Below are positions 15,683-25,844 of a stretch of DNA of 64,000 nucleotides, in pieces. Each line of letters starts with the position of its first letter. The stretch's first letter is position 1. The position numbers and the translations under genes are program-made. The DNA comes from Fen-1359 sp963710355 (lineage in GTDB: Bacteria > Planctomycetota > Phycisphaerae > Sedimentisphaerales > Anaerobacaceae), in contig CAVPZU010000003.1 in NCBI GenBank assembly GCA_963710355.1, forward strand, positions 186,001 to 250,000, in the 5' to 3' direction. The notes beneath the pieces were generated by a model. It ran no database searches and was not told the DNA's origin. It worked only from the letters and a program-made list of their open reading frames with translations.

Positions 15683-17446
15683 GTGGCAAAGAAAAGAATT
15701 AAAGCAGTAAAACCGGAAAAGGAAAAAATTGGCGCCGGTTTAGACGAAGGGGCCGCCGATGCCGTCAGAGCCGATAATGTTGAACAGCGCATCAAGGCAA
15801 TTATCGAAAAGGGTAAGAAAAAAGGCTATCTTACTTATGATGAGATGAACGCAGACCTCCCCGATGAGGCTGTCAGTCCCGCAAGGCTCGATACCCTCCT
15901 CTCCACCCTCGAAGAAATGGGCATTAGCATCGTCGATGAGCCGGATATAGGAAAAACAGATGTCGAAGATTTTGACATCCCTGTTGAAGATGAAGAGGCG
16001 AGGAAAGAGCAGTTGGAGGAAGACAAACTCCTCGAAAAGCAGCTCGTCGGCGAGGAAATCTCCAGACGCACCGATGACCCAATTCGCCTGTACCTCACGC
16101 AAATGGGGGAGATTCCACTGCTGGACAGAAGGGAAGAAGTCGGCCTTGCACGCAGGATTGAGCTTTCGCGAATGGCATTTCGGCGGAAGATGCTGGAGGT
16201 TGATTACTGTGCCAGAAATGCGATAAGCCTGCTGCAGCAGGTTCAGGAAGGGATGCTGTCATTCGACAGGACAATGAAGATAAGCACGGCGGATAACCTT
16301 GTTCGGGCGGTGATAAAACGCAGGCTGCCGGTCAATATACAGACGGCAAATAAGCTATTGGATATAAACCGCGACCTGTTCAGGAAATTGACTGCTACCG
16401 AAGATGTTGAAGCCAGAAAGCCGCTGATAAAAAGGATTTTGAGAAATAAGCGCAAGATTGCGACGCTGCTTGAGGAATTGAGTCTGCGGACCAGCAGGAT
16501 ACAGGCGATGAAGAACAAACTGCACGGCATAAGCGAGAAGATGCGTAAGCTTGAGCAGCTGATAAGCGAAGGGCCGAACAAAAGTATGATGGCTGAAGAT
16601 ATAGAGGCCGCCAAGCAGGAGCTGACAGGCTTATGTGAGATGGTTTCTGAGACGCCCGAGCAGCTTGAGAAGCGGCTGCGGACTATCGAAAGGATTTTCC
16701 AGCAATATGAAGAAGCCAAGCGGGCGTTATCAAGCGCCAATCTGCGGTTAGTTGTTTCGATAGCCAAGAAATACAGGAATCGGGGTCTGACTTTTCTGGA
16801 TATCATACAGGAGGGCAATACCGGCCTGATGCGGGCGGTGGATAAATATGAGTACCGCAGGGGCTATAAGTTCAGCACTTATGCGACGTGGTGGATACGG
16901 CAGGCGATAACGCGTGCGATAGCCGACCATGCGAGGACGATACGGATACCGGTTCATATGATAGAGACGATGAGCCGGCTTCGCAATGCGACCAAGAACC
17001 TTACGCAGCAGTTTGGCAGAGAGCCGATGGTGGAGGAAATCGCAGCCGAAGCAAATATGAGCATCGAAGAGACCAGAAGGGTTCTGAAGATTTCCAAGCA
17101 CCCGATTAGTCTTGACAGGCCTATCGGCGATAGTGACGACAGCTACTTCGGCGACTTTATCGAGGACGACCACGTGGATTCGCCGATAGTGTCGGCGTCG
17201 CAGGAGATGCTGCGGGACAAGATTGAAGGCGTTCTCAATACGCTCTCTTACCGCGAGCGTGAGATTATCCGGCTGCGCTACGGCATCGGCGACGGATACA
17301 CATATACGCTCGAAGAGGTGGGCAAAATCTTCAAGGTGACTCGCGAGAGGGTCCGGCAGGTCGAGGCGAAGGCCATTCGCAAGATGCAGCACCCGGTCAG
17401 AAGCAAAAAACTCGAAGGCTTTTTAGACCATAAAGCGGTTAGTTAG
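15683..17446 (+). CDS. rpoD: RNA polymerase primary sigma factor (sigma-70)
   Basis: The 587 residues carry a complete group 1 sigma: region 1.1 (about 30-100, YLTYDEMNADLPDE), region 1.2 (DDPIRLYLTQMGEIPLLDRR), a non-conserved insert, region 2 (LRLVVSIAKKYRNRGLTFLD, then GYKFSTYATWWIRQAITRAI), region 3 and region 4 (YTLEEVGKIFKVTRERVRQ). It directs core polymerase to housekeeping promoters. The start is GTG 15683. Within this gene codon choice changes: to about codon 135 C-ending codons (CTC, GTC, ATC) dominate, and after about 16,090 G- and A-ending codons (CTG, GCG, ATA) do. The protein alignment shows no break there. Confidence 0.97.
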   Translation: MAKKRIKAVKPEKEKIGAGLDEGAADAVRADNVEQRIKAIIEKGKKKGYLTYDEMNADLPDEAVSPARLDTLLSTLEEMGISIVDEPDIGKTDVEDFDIPVEDEEARKEQLEEDKLLEKQLVGEEISRRTDDPIRLYLTQMGEIPLLDRREEVGLARRIELSRMAFRRKMLEVDYCARNAISLLQQVQEGMLSFDRTMKISTADNLVRAVIKRRLPVNIQTANKLLDINRDLFRKLTATEDVEARKPLIKRILRNKRKIATLLEELSLRTSRIQAMKNKLHGISEKMRKLEQLISEGPNKSMMAEDIEAAKQELTGLCEMVSETPEQLEKRLRTIERIFQQYEEAKRALSSANLRLVVSIAKKYRNRGLTFLDIIQEGNTGLMRAVDKYEYRRGYKFSTYATWWIRQAITRAIADHARTIRIPVHMIETMSRLRNATKNLTQQFGREPMVEEIAAEANMSIEETRRVLKISKHPISLDRPIGDSDDSYFGDFIEDDHVDSPIVSASQEMLRDKIEGVLNTLSYREREIIRLRYGIGDGYTYTLEEVGKIFKVTRERVRQVEAKAIRKMQHPVRSKKLEGFLDHKAVS

Positions 17447-17812
17447 GGGTTAGAAAATAAATCAAAAGTTAAAAATCAAAGAGCAAAATTACAAAGCAAA
17501 AATTAAAAATGCTTTTTCAACAGCCACAATGGCCACAGAGGACATGGAGAATTTTCAGACACCTTTCGAAAACTAAAAACTAACCACCAAAAACTAACGA
17601 CTAATTAAACCACGGATTGCACGGATTAACGCGGATTAAAGAGAGTTTTGGGAAGTATTTTTCTTTGAGATTCATAATTTCATGGGTAAAATTAACTATA
17701 AATTCTATGAAACGATTATAAAAATTTAATAGATTAAATGCTATTTATTGAACATAGTTTGGGGTAGTTAAAAATCAAGGAAGTTTATCCAAAGATAGCA
17801 TTTTGAATTTGG
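17447..17812. repeat. Phrase-repeat intergenic region after rpoD
   Basis: From 17450 to 17645 three phrase families follow each other: AAAAATCAAAGAGCAAAATTAC, GCCACAGAGGACATGGAGAAT, CTAAAAACTAACCACCAAAAAC, then CCACGGATTGCACGGATTAACG. From 17646 to 17812 the DNA is AT-rich with one TTATCCAAA and no gene. No obvious rpoD terminator was found. Confidence 0.6.
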
Positions 17813-19655
17813 ATGTTATTTGTGAGCTTGGATATGATAGAGACTTCAACACTTACAAGCTTAGCGATGTTGAAAGTAGATATGGATGTGCGCAATAGAG
17901 ACTATCTCGATTACTTAGTTCCATTTATTATCCATGTACTTCGAAAGAATTCACCAGTGTTCGTAAATGATAGACAAACAAGTGAATGGATCAGAGAAAC
18001 ATTTGGATTAGTGATTCCCTCAAGTGCCGTTCAGTTAGTACTTAAACGACTAGCAAAGAGTAAATTCTTAAAAAGATCGGAAGGGATTTACACTATTTCC
18101 TCTGAACTTCCTGATCAGAATATAGAGTCAAAACAGTCAGAGGCGAGAAGACATATAAATAACGTAATCAATGAAATGATACTGTTCTCTAAAAACCAAT
18201 ACTCTGTAATCTTGACCGAAAAGGAAGCAAATGATTTAACGCTGGCTTTTTTGTCACAGTTTAGTGTGGAGTGTTTGAGAACTTACATTCGTGGGACAGC
18301 TCTTCCCGAAGTTAAGATAGCTAAAAAAAGTGACTGGTATATAATTAATTCATTTGTAAAGCACATTCATCTAAACAATCATACTCTATTTGACAGTATG
18401 ATCATTCTTTTAAAAGCACACATGCTCACAAATGCATTGATATGCCCTGACCTGAACTCTTGCTCGATGAAATTCCAGAAGGTCACTTTTTACTTTGACA
18501 CCCCAATAGTATTGAATCTTCTATGGCTTCATGGACAAAGCGAATATGATACTTCTGTAGAACTTCTTCAGATACTTAAAAACCTTGGGGCGAAGACGGG
18601 CATGTTTAAACACATAGCTGATGAGGTATACAAAGTAATCAACGGATGTGCTCAACATCTTGATGATCTAAGAGGACACGCTACAAGAATTACTTTTGAA
18701 ATGAGGCGCAAGGAAAAAAGAAGAGTGATTTGTTACTTATCTTAAAACGCTTGGATAAAGATTACAAAAGGTTGGGAATCTCCATAAGAAGAACTCCACC
18801 AATATGATGAAAACATCAAATTTCAAATCAATGAATTGGAGTTGGAGTCTGAAATTGATGAGGAAGTTCATTATTTTAATCCTGATGCGAAAAAATATGA
18901 TATAAATTCTGTGAGGAGTATCTATGCCATTCGTAAAGGGTCTTACCCAACACGGGTAGAAGACGCGATAGCAGTTCTTGTAACCACCAATGCAAATTTT
19001 GCAAAAGCCGCCTCAAGGTATGGAAGGACACATGAAGCCTCAAATGAGGTCTCAAGTGTTGTGACAGACTTTGCACTAGGTAACTTAGCTTGGCTAAAGG
19101 CACCTCTGGGCGCTCCAGACCTCCCTAGAAGGGAACTCATAGCGACTGCTTATGCGGCATTGGAACCCGGTAATGAACTTTGGACAAAGTACTTAGAAGA
19201 GATTGAACGTCTGGAAAAACGAGGAGAGATAACTTCTGAAGACCATGAGATTCTGAGGCATACTTTAGTAGCCCGTAATGAGTTGATGAATTTGACCTTG
19301 GGAACAGAGGAGGCACTTACGCCTCAGACAGTTACAGAGATTTTGGAAAAAACAAAAAAGGAACTTGTAAAGAAGGAGGAGGTATTGCTCTTAAAAGAAA
19401 GAAAATCTCACGAGGACACAAAACACAGGGAAGAAGCATTGGCGCGGGCTGTTGAAAATACAAATAAACATTTGTTTTGGATTTCTGAAAGAGTGGGAAA
19501 AGTATGTGCCTATATCTTTTCAATAGTGCTTCTTATTTTGCTTATAGCTTCTAGCGTACTTGCAGCTTTTCCAACTCAGGTTATTATAAAGATACCGAAG
19601 TTTTACTTAGTTGTGTTTTTATCTATTATCTTTATCACAATTTTAAGTGTACTTA

Positions 19656-20564
19656 GAGCCTCTAACAAAACCTCAAGGATTGATACTGGTATAGCCGATG
19701 AAAACAATGGTTGAAAAACTTATGAAAACCCTTAGTCATAGAGGACTTATTAATGGCCAAGCCATTGTTACCCGACGAATTATGGGAAATTATCGAACCA
19801 GTTTTGCCCAAACTACCGTCTCGTCCCAAGGGGGGCAGGCCACCTGTGAGCAACCGGAAAGCTCTGACAGGGATTCTTTTTGTGCTCAAGACCGGTATCG
19901 GTTGGGAATATCTTCCATTGGAGATGGGATGTGGTTCCGGGATGACCTGCTGGCGTCGGCTTCGCGACTGGCACAAAGCAGGCATCTGGGACAAAATACA
20001 CCATATCTTGCTCAACAAACTTCGCCACGCAGACCAAATCGATTTTTCACGGGCGGTAGTAGATTCGTCTTCAGTTCGTGCCGTTTTTGGGGGGCGAAAA
20101 CAGGCCCAAATCCCACGGATAGGCGAAAAATGGGTTCGAAGCATCATGTCATCACCGACGCCGAAGGAGTCCCGCTCGCAGTCCAATTGACCGGCGCAAA
20201 CCGACATGATGTCACACAACTGCTGCCTCTGGTGAAAGCCATTCCTCCTATCGCGGGAAAGGTAGGTCGACCTCGCTGTAAACCCGATTGTGTTCACGGA
20301 GATCGAGGCTACGATTCCGAACCGCACCGTAAAGAAATTCGTCAGAAAGGAATTGAGCCTGTATTGGCCAAACGCCGAACTAAAAACGGCAGCGGTTTGG
20401 GTGTCTTTCGCTGGGTGGTCGAACGCACACTGTCGTGGCTGCATCAATTCCGACGGTTGCGGGTTCGCTATGAACGCCGAGCAGATATCCATGAGGCTCT
20501 GCTCGAAATTGGTTGTATTGTTATCTGTCATAACACATTACAAAACAAGTTTTGTTAGAGGCTC
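19656..20564 (+). mobile_element. IS5-family insertion sequence, copy 1 (909 bp)
   Basis: The ends are inverted repeats beginning GAGCCTCTAACAAAAC (left, 19656) and GTTTTGTTAGAGGCTC (right, ending 20564). TTA flanks both sides (19653-19655 and 20565-20567) as a 3-bp target duplication. A second copy of the same length lies at 58940-59848 in opposite orientation; I noticed one base difference (Tyr/His codon in the alternate frame; silent in the transposase). High identity implies recent transposition. It interrupts the PIN-like gene. Confidence 0.93.
19753..20558 (+). CDS. IS5-family (IS427-like) transposase, two overlapping frames
   Basis: The first frame (19753-20190) gives the N-terminal half, starting MAKPLLPDELWEIIEPVLPK and reaching VDSSSVRAVFGG, with the first catalytic Asp. 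The second frame, -1 relative to it and ending at 20558, continues KTGPNPTDRRKMGSKHHVI, then VHGDRGYDSEPHRKEIRQKG, and the WVVERTLSWLHQFRRLRVRY block with the catalytic Glu of the DDE triad. The join falls at the T5G6 run near 20085-20095, a plausible -1 slippage site. Both IS copies keep the same arrangement, so programmed frameshifting rather than decay is likely. Combined length is about 268 residues. Confidence 0.9.
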
Positions 20565-20763
20565 TTAGTTGTTATTCGGGGTTCACCATATCATCACTCT
20601 GCAATAGAGTACAAAATCGCATTTCTAGGTGGGTTTATTCAAGATTAACTTCAAATGTTAAAAGGAAAGAATAGATTTTTGTACATGCCGGATAGGGAAG
20701 TAGAGACGATGTGGGATTAGGGTTATTATTGATTAAGAAAACCCCATTATGAATGAAGGATTA

Positions 20764-20826
20764 AAAGCAACCCCCACAAATTAGTTTTAAGTTTTGAGTT
20801 TTGAGTTTTAAGTTGATAAATAAATT
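20764..20826. repeat. TTTTGAGTTTTAAG phrase repeat
   Basis: AGTTTTAAGTTTTGAGTTTTG and its continuation are a short tandem of a 9-10 bp word, next to the rpoN 3' end. The same word recurs beside IS copy 2 (59852-59880). Confidence 0.55.
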
Positions 20827-22297
20827 TTAGTATTTTTTTCTGAATCTGGCGGTGGGGATGTTGAGAAGTTTGCGATATTTGGCGACGGTTCGCCTTGCGA
20901 GATTCGGGATGCCGGCATCGGCAAGCTTCTGACGAATCTGGTCGTCGCCTAATGGTCTTTTTTTGTCCTCGCTGTCAATAATCTGCTGTAGTTGAAGGCG
21001 AACAGCCTCCCAACTGTGCGAGTTGCCGTCAGTATCTATCTGTGCCGCCGCTAAAGAACTTGCGAAGGGGCAGTATGCCCCAGGAACACTGGAGGTATTT
21101 GCCTGCGACGGTGCGCGAGACGGTGGCAAGATGGACGCCGACATCATCTGCAACCTTCGACATCGGCAGGGGTTTTAAGTAGAGGGAGCCTTGAACGAAA
21201 AAGTCGTGCTGGAATTTGACAATCGAACGGGCAACCTTCAGGAGGGTATTTTTTCGCTGCTGGATTGCGTCAATGACCCACTGGGCGGAACGGATGCTGT
21301 TCTGGAGGAACTGCTTAGTTTTTTCATTGGCTGAAGGGTCTTTAGCGAGCTTTATATAATAATCGCTGATTCTCAGATTGGGCAGATTGGTATCGAACAA
21401 TCTAACCGTGAAGCCACCCGGCTCATCGGACTCCTCGACAATACAATCGGCGGTGACGGGGTGGTTCTGGTCTGGGCCGATTTGCAGGCCAGGCGAGATA
21501 TCGAACCTGCTGAGGTGCTCAATCGCCCTGTTTATCTGGTCAACGGAGCAGCTCATTTTTTTTGCGATATCGGGGAGGCGGTTTTCGAGGAGCTCCTGCA
21601 TATATGCGGAGACCAATTTTTTTTCGAATGAGTAGTCCTCGGCGGAGTTTGCCATTTGTATCAATAAACATTCTTTGAGGTCTCTTGCACCGACGCCGAC
21701 AGGTTCGAGTTTCTGAATGAGAGGAAGAGCTTTCTGGAAACAATCGAGAGATAAATCGGTTTTTTCACTGAGAAGCCTGTCGAGGCTTACGGACAGATAG
21801 CCTTTTTCATCGATGTAATCAATTATGAGGCTGCCGGCTTTTTTTACTGTTTCGGGGGTATCGACAAACCGCCACTGGTCATCGAGGTAATCGTGGAGGG
21901 ACATTTGCGGGGCGGCGGTATTTTTTATAGCTTCGAGTTTTTTATCGGGCTGGTCGGCTGCGGGTCGAGGGCGAAAAGAATCGGCCTGATTTAAGTATTC
22001 AGAGAAATTATCGTCGGGGCCGCTGTATCTTTCAAAATCAGAATCTTTTTCGGAATCGGCATCAGCAGAAACCTGCTGACTTGCAGGGCCTTCGCCTGGA
22101 TTTTCGGGTTGGGTTTCGGTCGTTGTGTTCTCATCCAATTCAAGGACTGGATTGCCGTTGAGCTCCTGTCCGATTCGGTCTTTGAGGGCGAGGAGCGGAA
22201 GCTGCAGAATCTCCATCGACTGAATCATATGCGGAGCGAGCTTCATCCGCTGTTCAAGGCGCAACTGGCCTGTCATTTGGAGCTTCATTGAGTCCAT
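20827..22297 (-). CDS. rpoN: RNA polymerase sigma-54 factor, with one frameshift
   Basis: The upstream frame (22297-21029) has region I (LRLEQRMKLAPHMIQSMEIL), the acidic region II, the core-binding domain and the start of the DNA-binding domain (VADDVGVHLATVSRTVAGKY, LRKFF). A second frame, one base off, carries the rest: IIDSEDKKRPLGDDQIRQKL and the RpoN box ARRTVAKYRKLLNIP, ending at 20827. The break lies near 21050 (CGGCGGCACAG region) and fits one extra base. Joined length is about 490 residues, normal for RpoN. Sigma-54 needs AAA+ activators and reads -24/-12 promoters. The intact RpoN box suggests the gene is functional and the shift is an error. Confidence 0.92.
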
Positions 22298-22477
22298 CGG
22301 TTAAAGGTTCACCTGAAGACAAACATAACCATAAAGACATTATACCAAAAATGGTGTGCGGTTTGATAAAAAATCTTTAGTAAGGATGTGAACTGCCGAT
22401 AAAAAAATGGGCGGCAGGGGTTGCGCGGCGATAAATTACAAATCTTATATTCCAACAAAAATGGGCGAAAGATGCCT

Positions 22478-23084
22478 TTAATCTATCGGTTGTCTGCCGA
22501 GGATTGCGTCGGTGAGGATTTTGGCATTGGCGTATTCGATAGTTGAGCCTGTGGGCAGGCCGCGAGCAAGGCGGGTGATTTTGAGGCCGGTGTTTTTGAG
22601 GAGGGAGCAGATATAGAGTGCGGTGCCGTCGCCTGCGAGGTTCGGATTAGTAGCGAAAACAATCTCGGAGACGCCGCCTTTTTTGACCCTGTCGAGAAAC
22701 TGCCTGATATTGAGATTATCGGCATCGACGCCATCAAGCTGGAGCGATATGCCCGCCGAGAACGTGATAGACCCATTTGCACGAGCCGGTTTTTTCGAGA
22801 TTTATAATGTCTTTTGGCTGCTCGACGACGCAGATAATAGTTTTGTCTCGGCCGGCGTCGGAGCAGATTGGACAGAGTGGCTCTTCGGAGAGATTGAAAC
22901 AAATTTTACAGGTTTTGATTTTGGTTTTGACGTTGGTTATGGCCTTTGCGAGGGCAAGGGCCTCGTCTGTTTTGGCATAGAGGATATGGAAAGCGAGCCG
23001 TTCGGCGGTTTTGGGGCCGATGCCGGGCAGCCTGCCGAATTCCTCGATAAGCCTGTTCAAACTGTCCGTATAGATTTCACTCAT
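22478..23084 (-). CDS. recR: Recombination protein RecR, with one frameshift
   Basis: From ATG 23084 the protein begins SEIYTDSLNRLIEEFGRLPG, with the helix-hairpin-helix PGIGPKTAERLAF and the C4 zinc finger CKICFNLSEEPLCPIC. The TOPRIM domain starts ICVVEQPKDIINLEKTG, reaches YHVLGGHIAP, and the frame stops. One base over (an extra G near 22740) it continues LDGVDADNLNIRQFLDRV, EIVFATNPNLAGDGTALYI, TRLARGLPTGSTIEYANA, to TAA at 22478. Total is about 202 residues, the normal RecR size. RecR loads RecA with RecF/RecO at gaps. Usually recR is near dnaX; here they are 5 kb apart with the pst operon between. Confidence 0.93.
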
Positions 23085-23254
23085 CACGGTATAAATCCTA
23101 AAAATTTCAGATTCGTCGCCGTGCCGGCAAAGGCTAAACCTAAATATAACAACTAACAAACCTATATATGATAATACCGATGGCAGCGATGTCAACGGAC
23201 AAAAACAAATACAAGCTTGCAAAGAAAAAAAGAGCGGTTAAAATTGCGGCATCT

Positions 23255-24130
23255 ATGAAGTTTAAAATCCTCTTAATGCTTACGGTTGTTTTTCTTATCA
23301 GCTGCGATGAGAAGGCGGACCCGAATGAGCCTGTGGGTTTTCTGCAGGTGAAGGGTTCGGATACGATAGTTAATGCCGCCCAGAAGATAAGCGAGGAATT
23401 TATGAAGGAATACCCGCATATCTTCGTGGCGGTGACGGGCGGGGGCAGCGGAGTGGGGATTGCATCGCTTATCAATAAAACTACCGATGTGGCGACGGCA
23501 TCGCGGGAAATCAGCAAAAAAGAAATCGAAATGGCGAGAAAACGAGGCGTTGAGCCGAACGAAACCATCATCGCATACGACGGGGTGGCAGTCATTGTTA
23601 ATAAGAATAACCCTGTAGAGAAACTGAGCATCAATGACCTGCACAAGATTTTTACGGGCAAGGCGGTAAACTGGAAGGAATTCGGGGGGAAGGATTTATA
23701 TATCGTTACGCTGTCGCGTGAGGTAAGCAGCGGCACATACGCGTATTTTAAGGATGAGGTGGTAAAGTTGGGCAAGAAGGACAGTGGTGAGGAATTTTCA
23801 TCCGAGACGCTGCTGCTTTCGTCATCGCAGGCAATTGTCGAGGAGGTTGTCAGCAACGAAGCTGCGATTGGGTATCTGGGGATGGGTTATATTTCAGAGC
23901 GAACAAAGACAATCGAGGTTGGCAGGGAGGGCGACTTTTTTGTGCCGGATGTGAACAGTGTTTTAAGCAAGAGGTATCCACTTTCGAGGCCTCTATATTT
24001 TTTAACCAACGGGCAGCCTAAAGGTATAACAAAATTGTTTATAGAATATGCCTTGAGTCCGGCGGGTCAGAAGCAATTGGTTGAAAGCGGGTTTGTTCCG
24101 AGGAAGCAGACAATTGTCAAGGAAGATTAG
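23255..24130 (+). CDS. pstS: Phosphate ABC transporter substrate-binding lipoprotein
   Basis: I start at ATG 23255, which gives a lipoprotein signal (MKFKILLMLTVVFLISC; lipobox LISC). The mature protein has PstS phosphate-binding segments: VKGSDTIVNAAQKISEEF, TGGGSGVGIASLINKTTDVA and SREVSSGTYAYFKDEV (SGT loop). It binds inorganic phosphate outside the inner membrane and passes it to PstCA. First gene of pstSCAB1B2-phoU; pstC overlaps its end. It diverges from recR, with which it shares an upstream region of about 170 bp. I could not identify a convincing Pho box. Confidence 0.95.
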   Translation: MKFKILLMLTVVFLISCDEKADPNEPVGFLQVKGSDTIVNAAQKISEEFMKEYPHIFVAVTGGGSGVGIASLINKTTDVATASREISKKEIEMARKRGVEPNETIIAYDGVAVIVNKNNPVEKLSINDLHKIFTGKAVNWKEFGGKDLYIVTLSREVSSGTYAYFKDEVVKLGKKDSGEEFSSETLLLSSSQAIVEEVVSNEAAIGYLGMGYISERTKTIEVGREGDFFVPDVNSVLSKRYPLSRPLYFLTNGQPKGITKLFIEYALSPAGQKQLVESGFVPRKQTIVKED

Positions 24131-24995
24131 AGAATTTGCCATAGAAGGGTGCATCAAACTCAGCGGTTTGCTGGTTATTATATTTGTTTTTTTGATTTTC
24201 CTGCTTTTACTCAAAGACTCGCTGTCTCTTTTCAGGGTTTATCCATTTTGGGATTTTCTGTTGGGGGTGAAATGGCTGCCGGTGTCTGAGCCGCCAAGAT
24301 TTGGAACAGTTCCGCTGCTTTTAGGCTCAATATATGTGACATTGGGGGCGATTATAATCTGCGTGCCGCTGGGGGTGGCGACGGCGATATATATAGCGGA
24401 GGTTGCACCGTCATCGATCAAACACGTATTAAAATCGCTCGTGGAAATTCTGGCCTCAATACCGAGCGTGGTTTTGGGATTCATCGGGATTGTCTGGCTT
24501 GGGCCGTTTTTGAAAAATACATTTAATTTAAGCACGGGGATGTGCGGGTTGACAGGGAGTCTGCTGCTGGCGTTTATGGCGCTACCGACGATAATCAGCA
24601 TTTGCGAGGATGCGATAGTCGGGGTTCCGAAGAGCTACAAGGAGGCGGCGTTCGGCCTGGGAGCAACGCGATGGCAGACGATGTGGCGAATTATTTTGCC
24701 GGCGGCGTCATCGGGGATTATTGCCGCCATTATGCTGGGGATAGGCAGGGTCATCGGCGAGACGATGGTAGTAATGATGGTGACGGGCAATTCGCCGATT
24801 GTGCCGCATTCAATTTTGCAGCCTATGCGGACACTGACAGCCACAATCGCCGGCGAGATGGGCGAGACCGTGAGCGGGTCAGACCATTACTTTGCGCTGT
24901 TTGCCACCGGCCTGATACTTTTTATCATAACGTTCATAATAAATTTAATTGCGGATATGTATCTTCAGAGGACAAGGAATGCAGGCTCACCATAA
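24114..24995 (+). CDS. pstC: Phosphate ABC transporter permease PstC
   Basis: A membrane protein of about 293 residues with six predicted helices and the permease EAA loop KEAAFGLGATRWQTMWRIILP. Typical PstC/PstA segments are GTVPLLLGSIYVT, EVAPSSIKHVLKSLVEILAS and GIGRVIGETMVVMMVTGN. I prefer TTG 24114 as start because AGGAAG lies about 9 bases upstream; an earlier TTG at 24081 is also possible. The gene overlaps the end of pstS, so the two are translationally coupled. Confidence 0.93.
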   Translation: MSRKIREFAIEGCIKLSGLLVIIFVFLIFLLLLKDSLSLFRVYPFWDFLLGVKWLPVSEPPRFGTVPLLLGSIYVTLGAIIICVPLGVATAIYIAEVAPSSIKHVLKSLVEILASIPSVVLGFIGIVWLGPFLKNTFNLSTGMCGLTGSLLLAFMALPTIISICEDAIVGVPKSYKEAAFGLGATRWQTMWRIILPAASSGIIAAIMLGIGRVIGETMVVMMVTGNSPIVPHSILQPMRTLTATIAGEMGETVSGSDHYFALFATGLILFIITFIINLIADMYLQRTRNAGSP

Positions 24996-25844
24996 GATGA
25001 ATGCGGCGAAGGCAAGACAAAATATAGCCTTTTTTATTCTCGGCTTTGCCACGCTGGTGGTTGTTATTCCGATTATACTTACGATTCTATATGTAATCAT
25101 CAAAGGCATCGGAGCAGTGAGTGGGGATTTTTGACGGAGCCGCCACGAAACGGGATGAAGGAGGGCGGGATATTTCCGGCAATTGTAGGCACGATAATAT
25201 TGATAATCGGGACGATGATTTTTTCTCTGCCTCTTGGGGTTCTGGCTGCGATTTATCTTGTTGAATATGCAAAGGATAATTTTTTCACGCGTCTTATGAA
25301 GCTATCGGTTGTAAATCTATCGGGCATACCATCTATTGTCTATGGCCTGTTCGGTTTTACGCTTTTTGTTTTGTTTTTGAAATTAGGGACATCCATTCTT
25401 GCAGGCTCGCTGACTCTGGCGATAATGAGTCTGCCTGTTATAATAACGGCGACGAAGGAGGCCCTCGAAACGGTGCCTGCGAGTTTTCGCGAAATAAGTC
25501 TGTCGCTGGGAGCAACCAAATGGCAGACAATCCGGAACTGTGTGCTTCCTTATGCAGTGCCGGGAATACTGACAGGGACGGTTTTGAGTTTAAGCAGGGC
25601 GGCGGGCGAGACGGCACCGATACTGTTCACGGTGGCAGCATTTTATCTGCCGAGGCTGCCGCATTCGGTCTTTGACCAGGTAATGGCGCTGCCATATCAT
25701 CTTTACGTAATATCAACGCAGGTGCCGAACATTCCGACAAAGATAAGTTTTGCCACAGGTTTTGTCCTGATTGCACTGGTTTTTCTGATGAACTTAGGAA
25801 GCATAATTCTGCGTGCACATTACAGGAAGAAAAAGCTATGGTAA
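24979..25844 (+). CDS. pstA: Phosphate ABC transporter permease PstA, with one frameshift
   Basis: The first helix is read from ATG 24979 (NIAFFILGFATLVVVIPIIL), and the frame stops right after AVSGDF. One base back it continues TEPPRNGMKEGGIFPAIVGT, the usual PstA sequence, and runs through the EAA loop FREISLSLGATKWQTIRNCV and ETAPILFTVAAF to 25844. The join is a T5 run at 25128-25132 where six T would keep the frame (GDF-LTEPP). A homopolymer miscount is the best explanation. PstA pairs with PstC to form the phosphate channel. pstB1 overlaps its end by 7 bp. Confidence 0.92.

Larger units (their letters stand above)
17813..20674 (+). pseudogene. PIN-like membrane protein gene, frameshifted and split by an IS element
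   Basis: Several fragments belong to one gene. Fragment 17813-18745 has a helical N-terminus and then VTFYFDTPIVLNLLWL, an acidic PIN-type strand. A frame one base back (about 18712-18802) gives a well-formed stretch, KKSDLLLILKRLDKDYKRL. A frame from 18788 gives AIAVLVTTNANFAKAASRYG, then SSVVTDFALGNLAWLKAP, a coiled coil and two membrane helices (AYIFSIVLLILLIASSVL, FYLVVFLSIIFITILSVL). So there is a -1 shift near 18713 and a +1 near 18800. An IS sits at 19656. Removing it and one TTA copy lets the frame run 33 more codons to TAG 20672-20674. The gene is AT-rich and probably acquired. A membrane-tethered nuclease is inference. Confidence 0.7.

Noticed and set aside
17646..17812. Replication origin after rpoD
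   Set aside because: AT-rich and near the skew change, but only one weak DnaA-box-like word (TTATCCAAA) and no dnaA gene, so not called.
19662..20531. 289-codon frame on the minus strand across IS copy 1 (and its mirror at 58973-59842)
   Set aside because: It is the antisense shadow of the transposase; the forward strand has the DDE motifs and no protein pattern appears in the reverse frame.
22623..23156. 177-codon plus-strand frame opposite recR
   Set aside because: Shadow of recR; the minus-strand frames carry the zinc finger and TOPRIM motifs.
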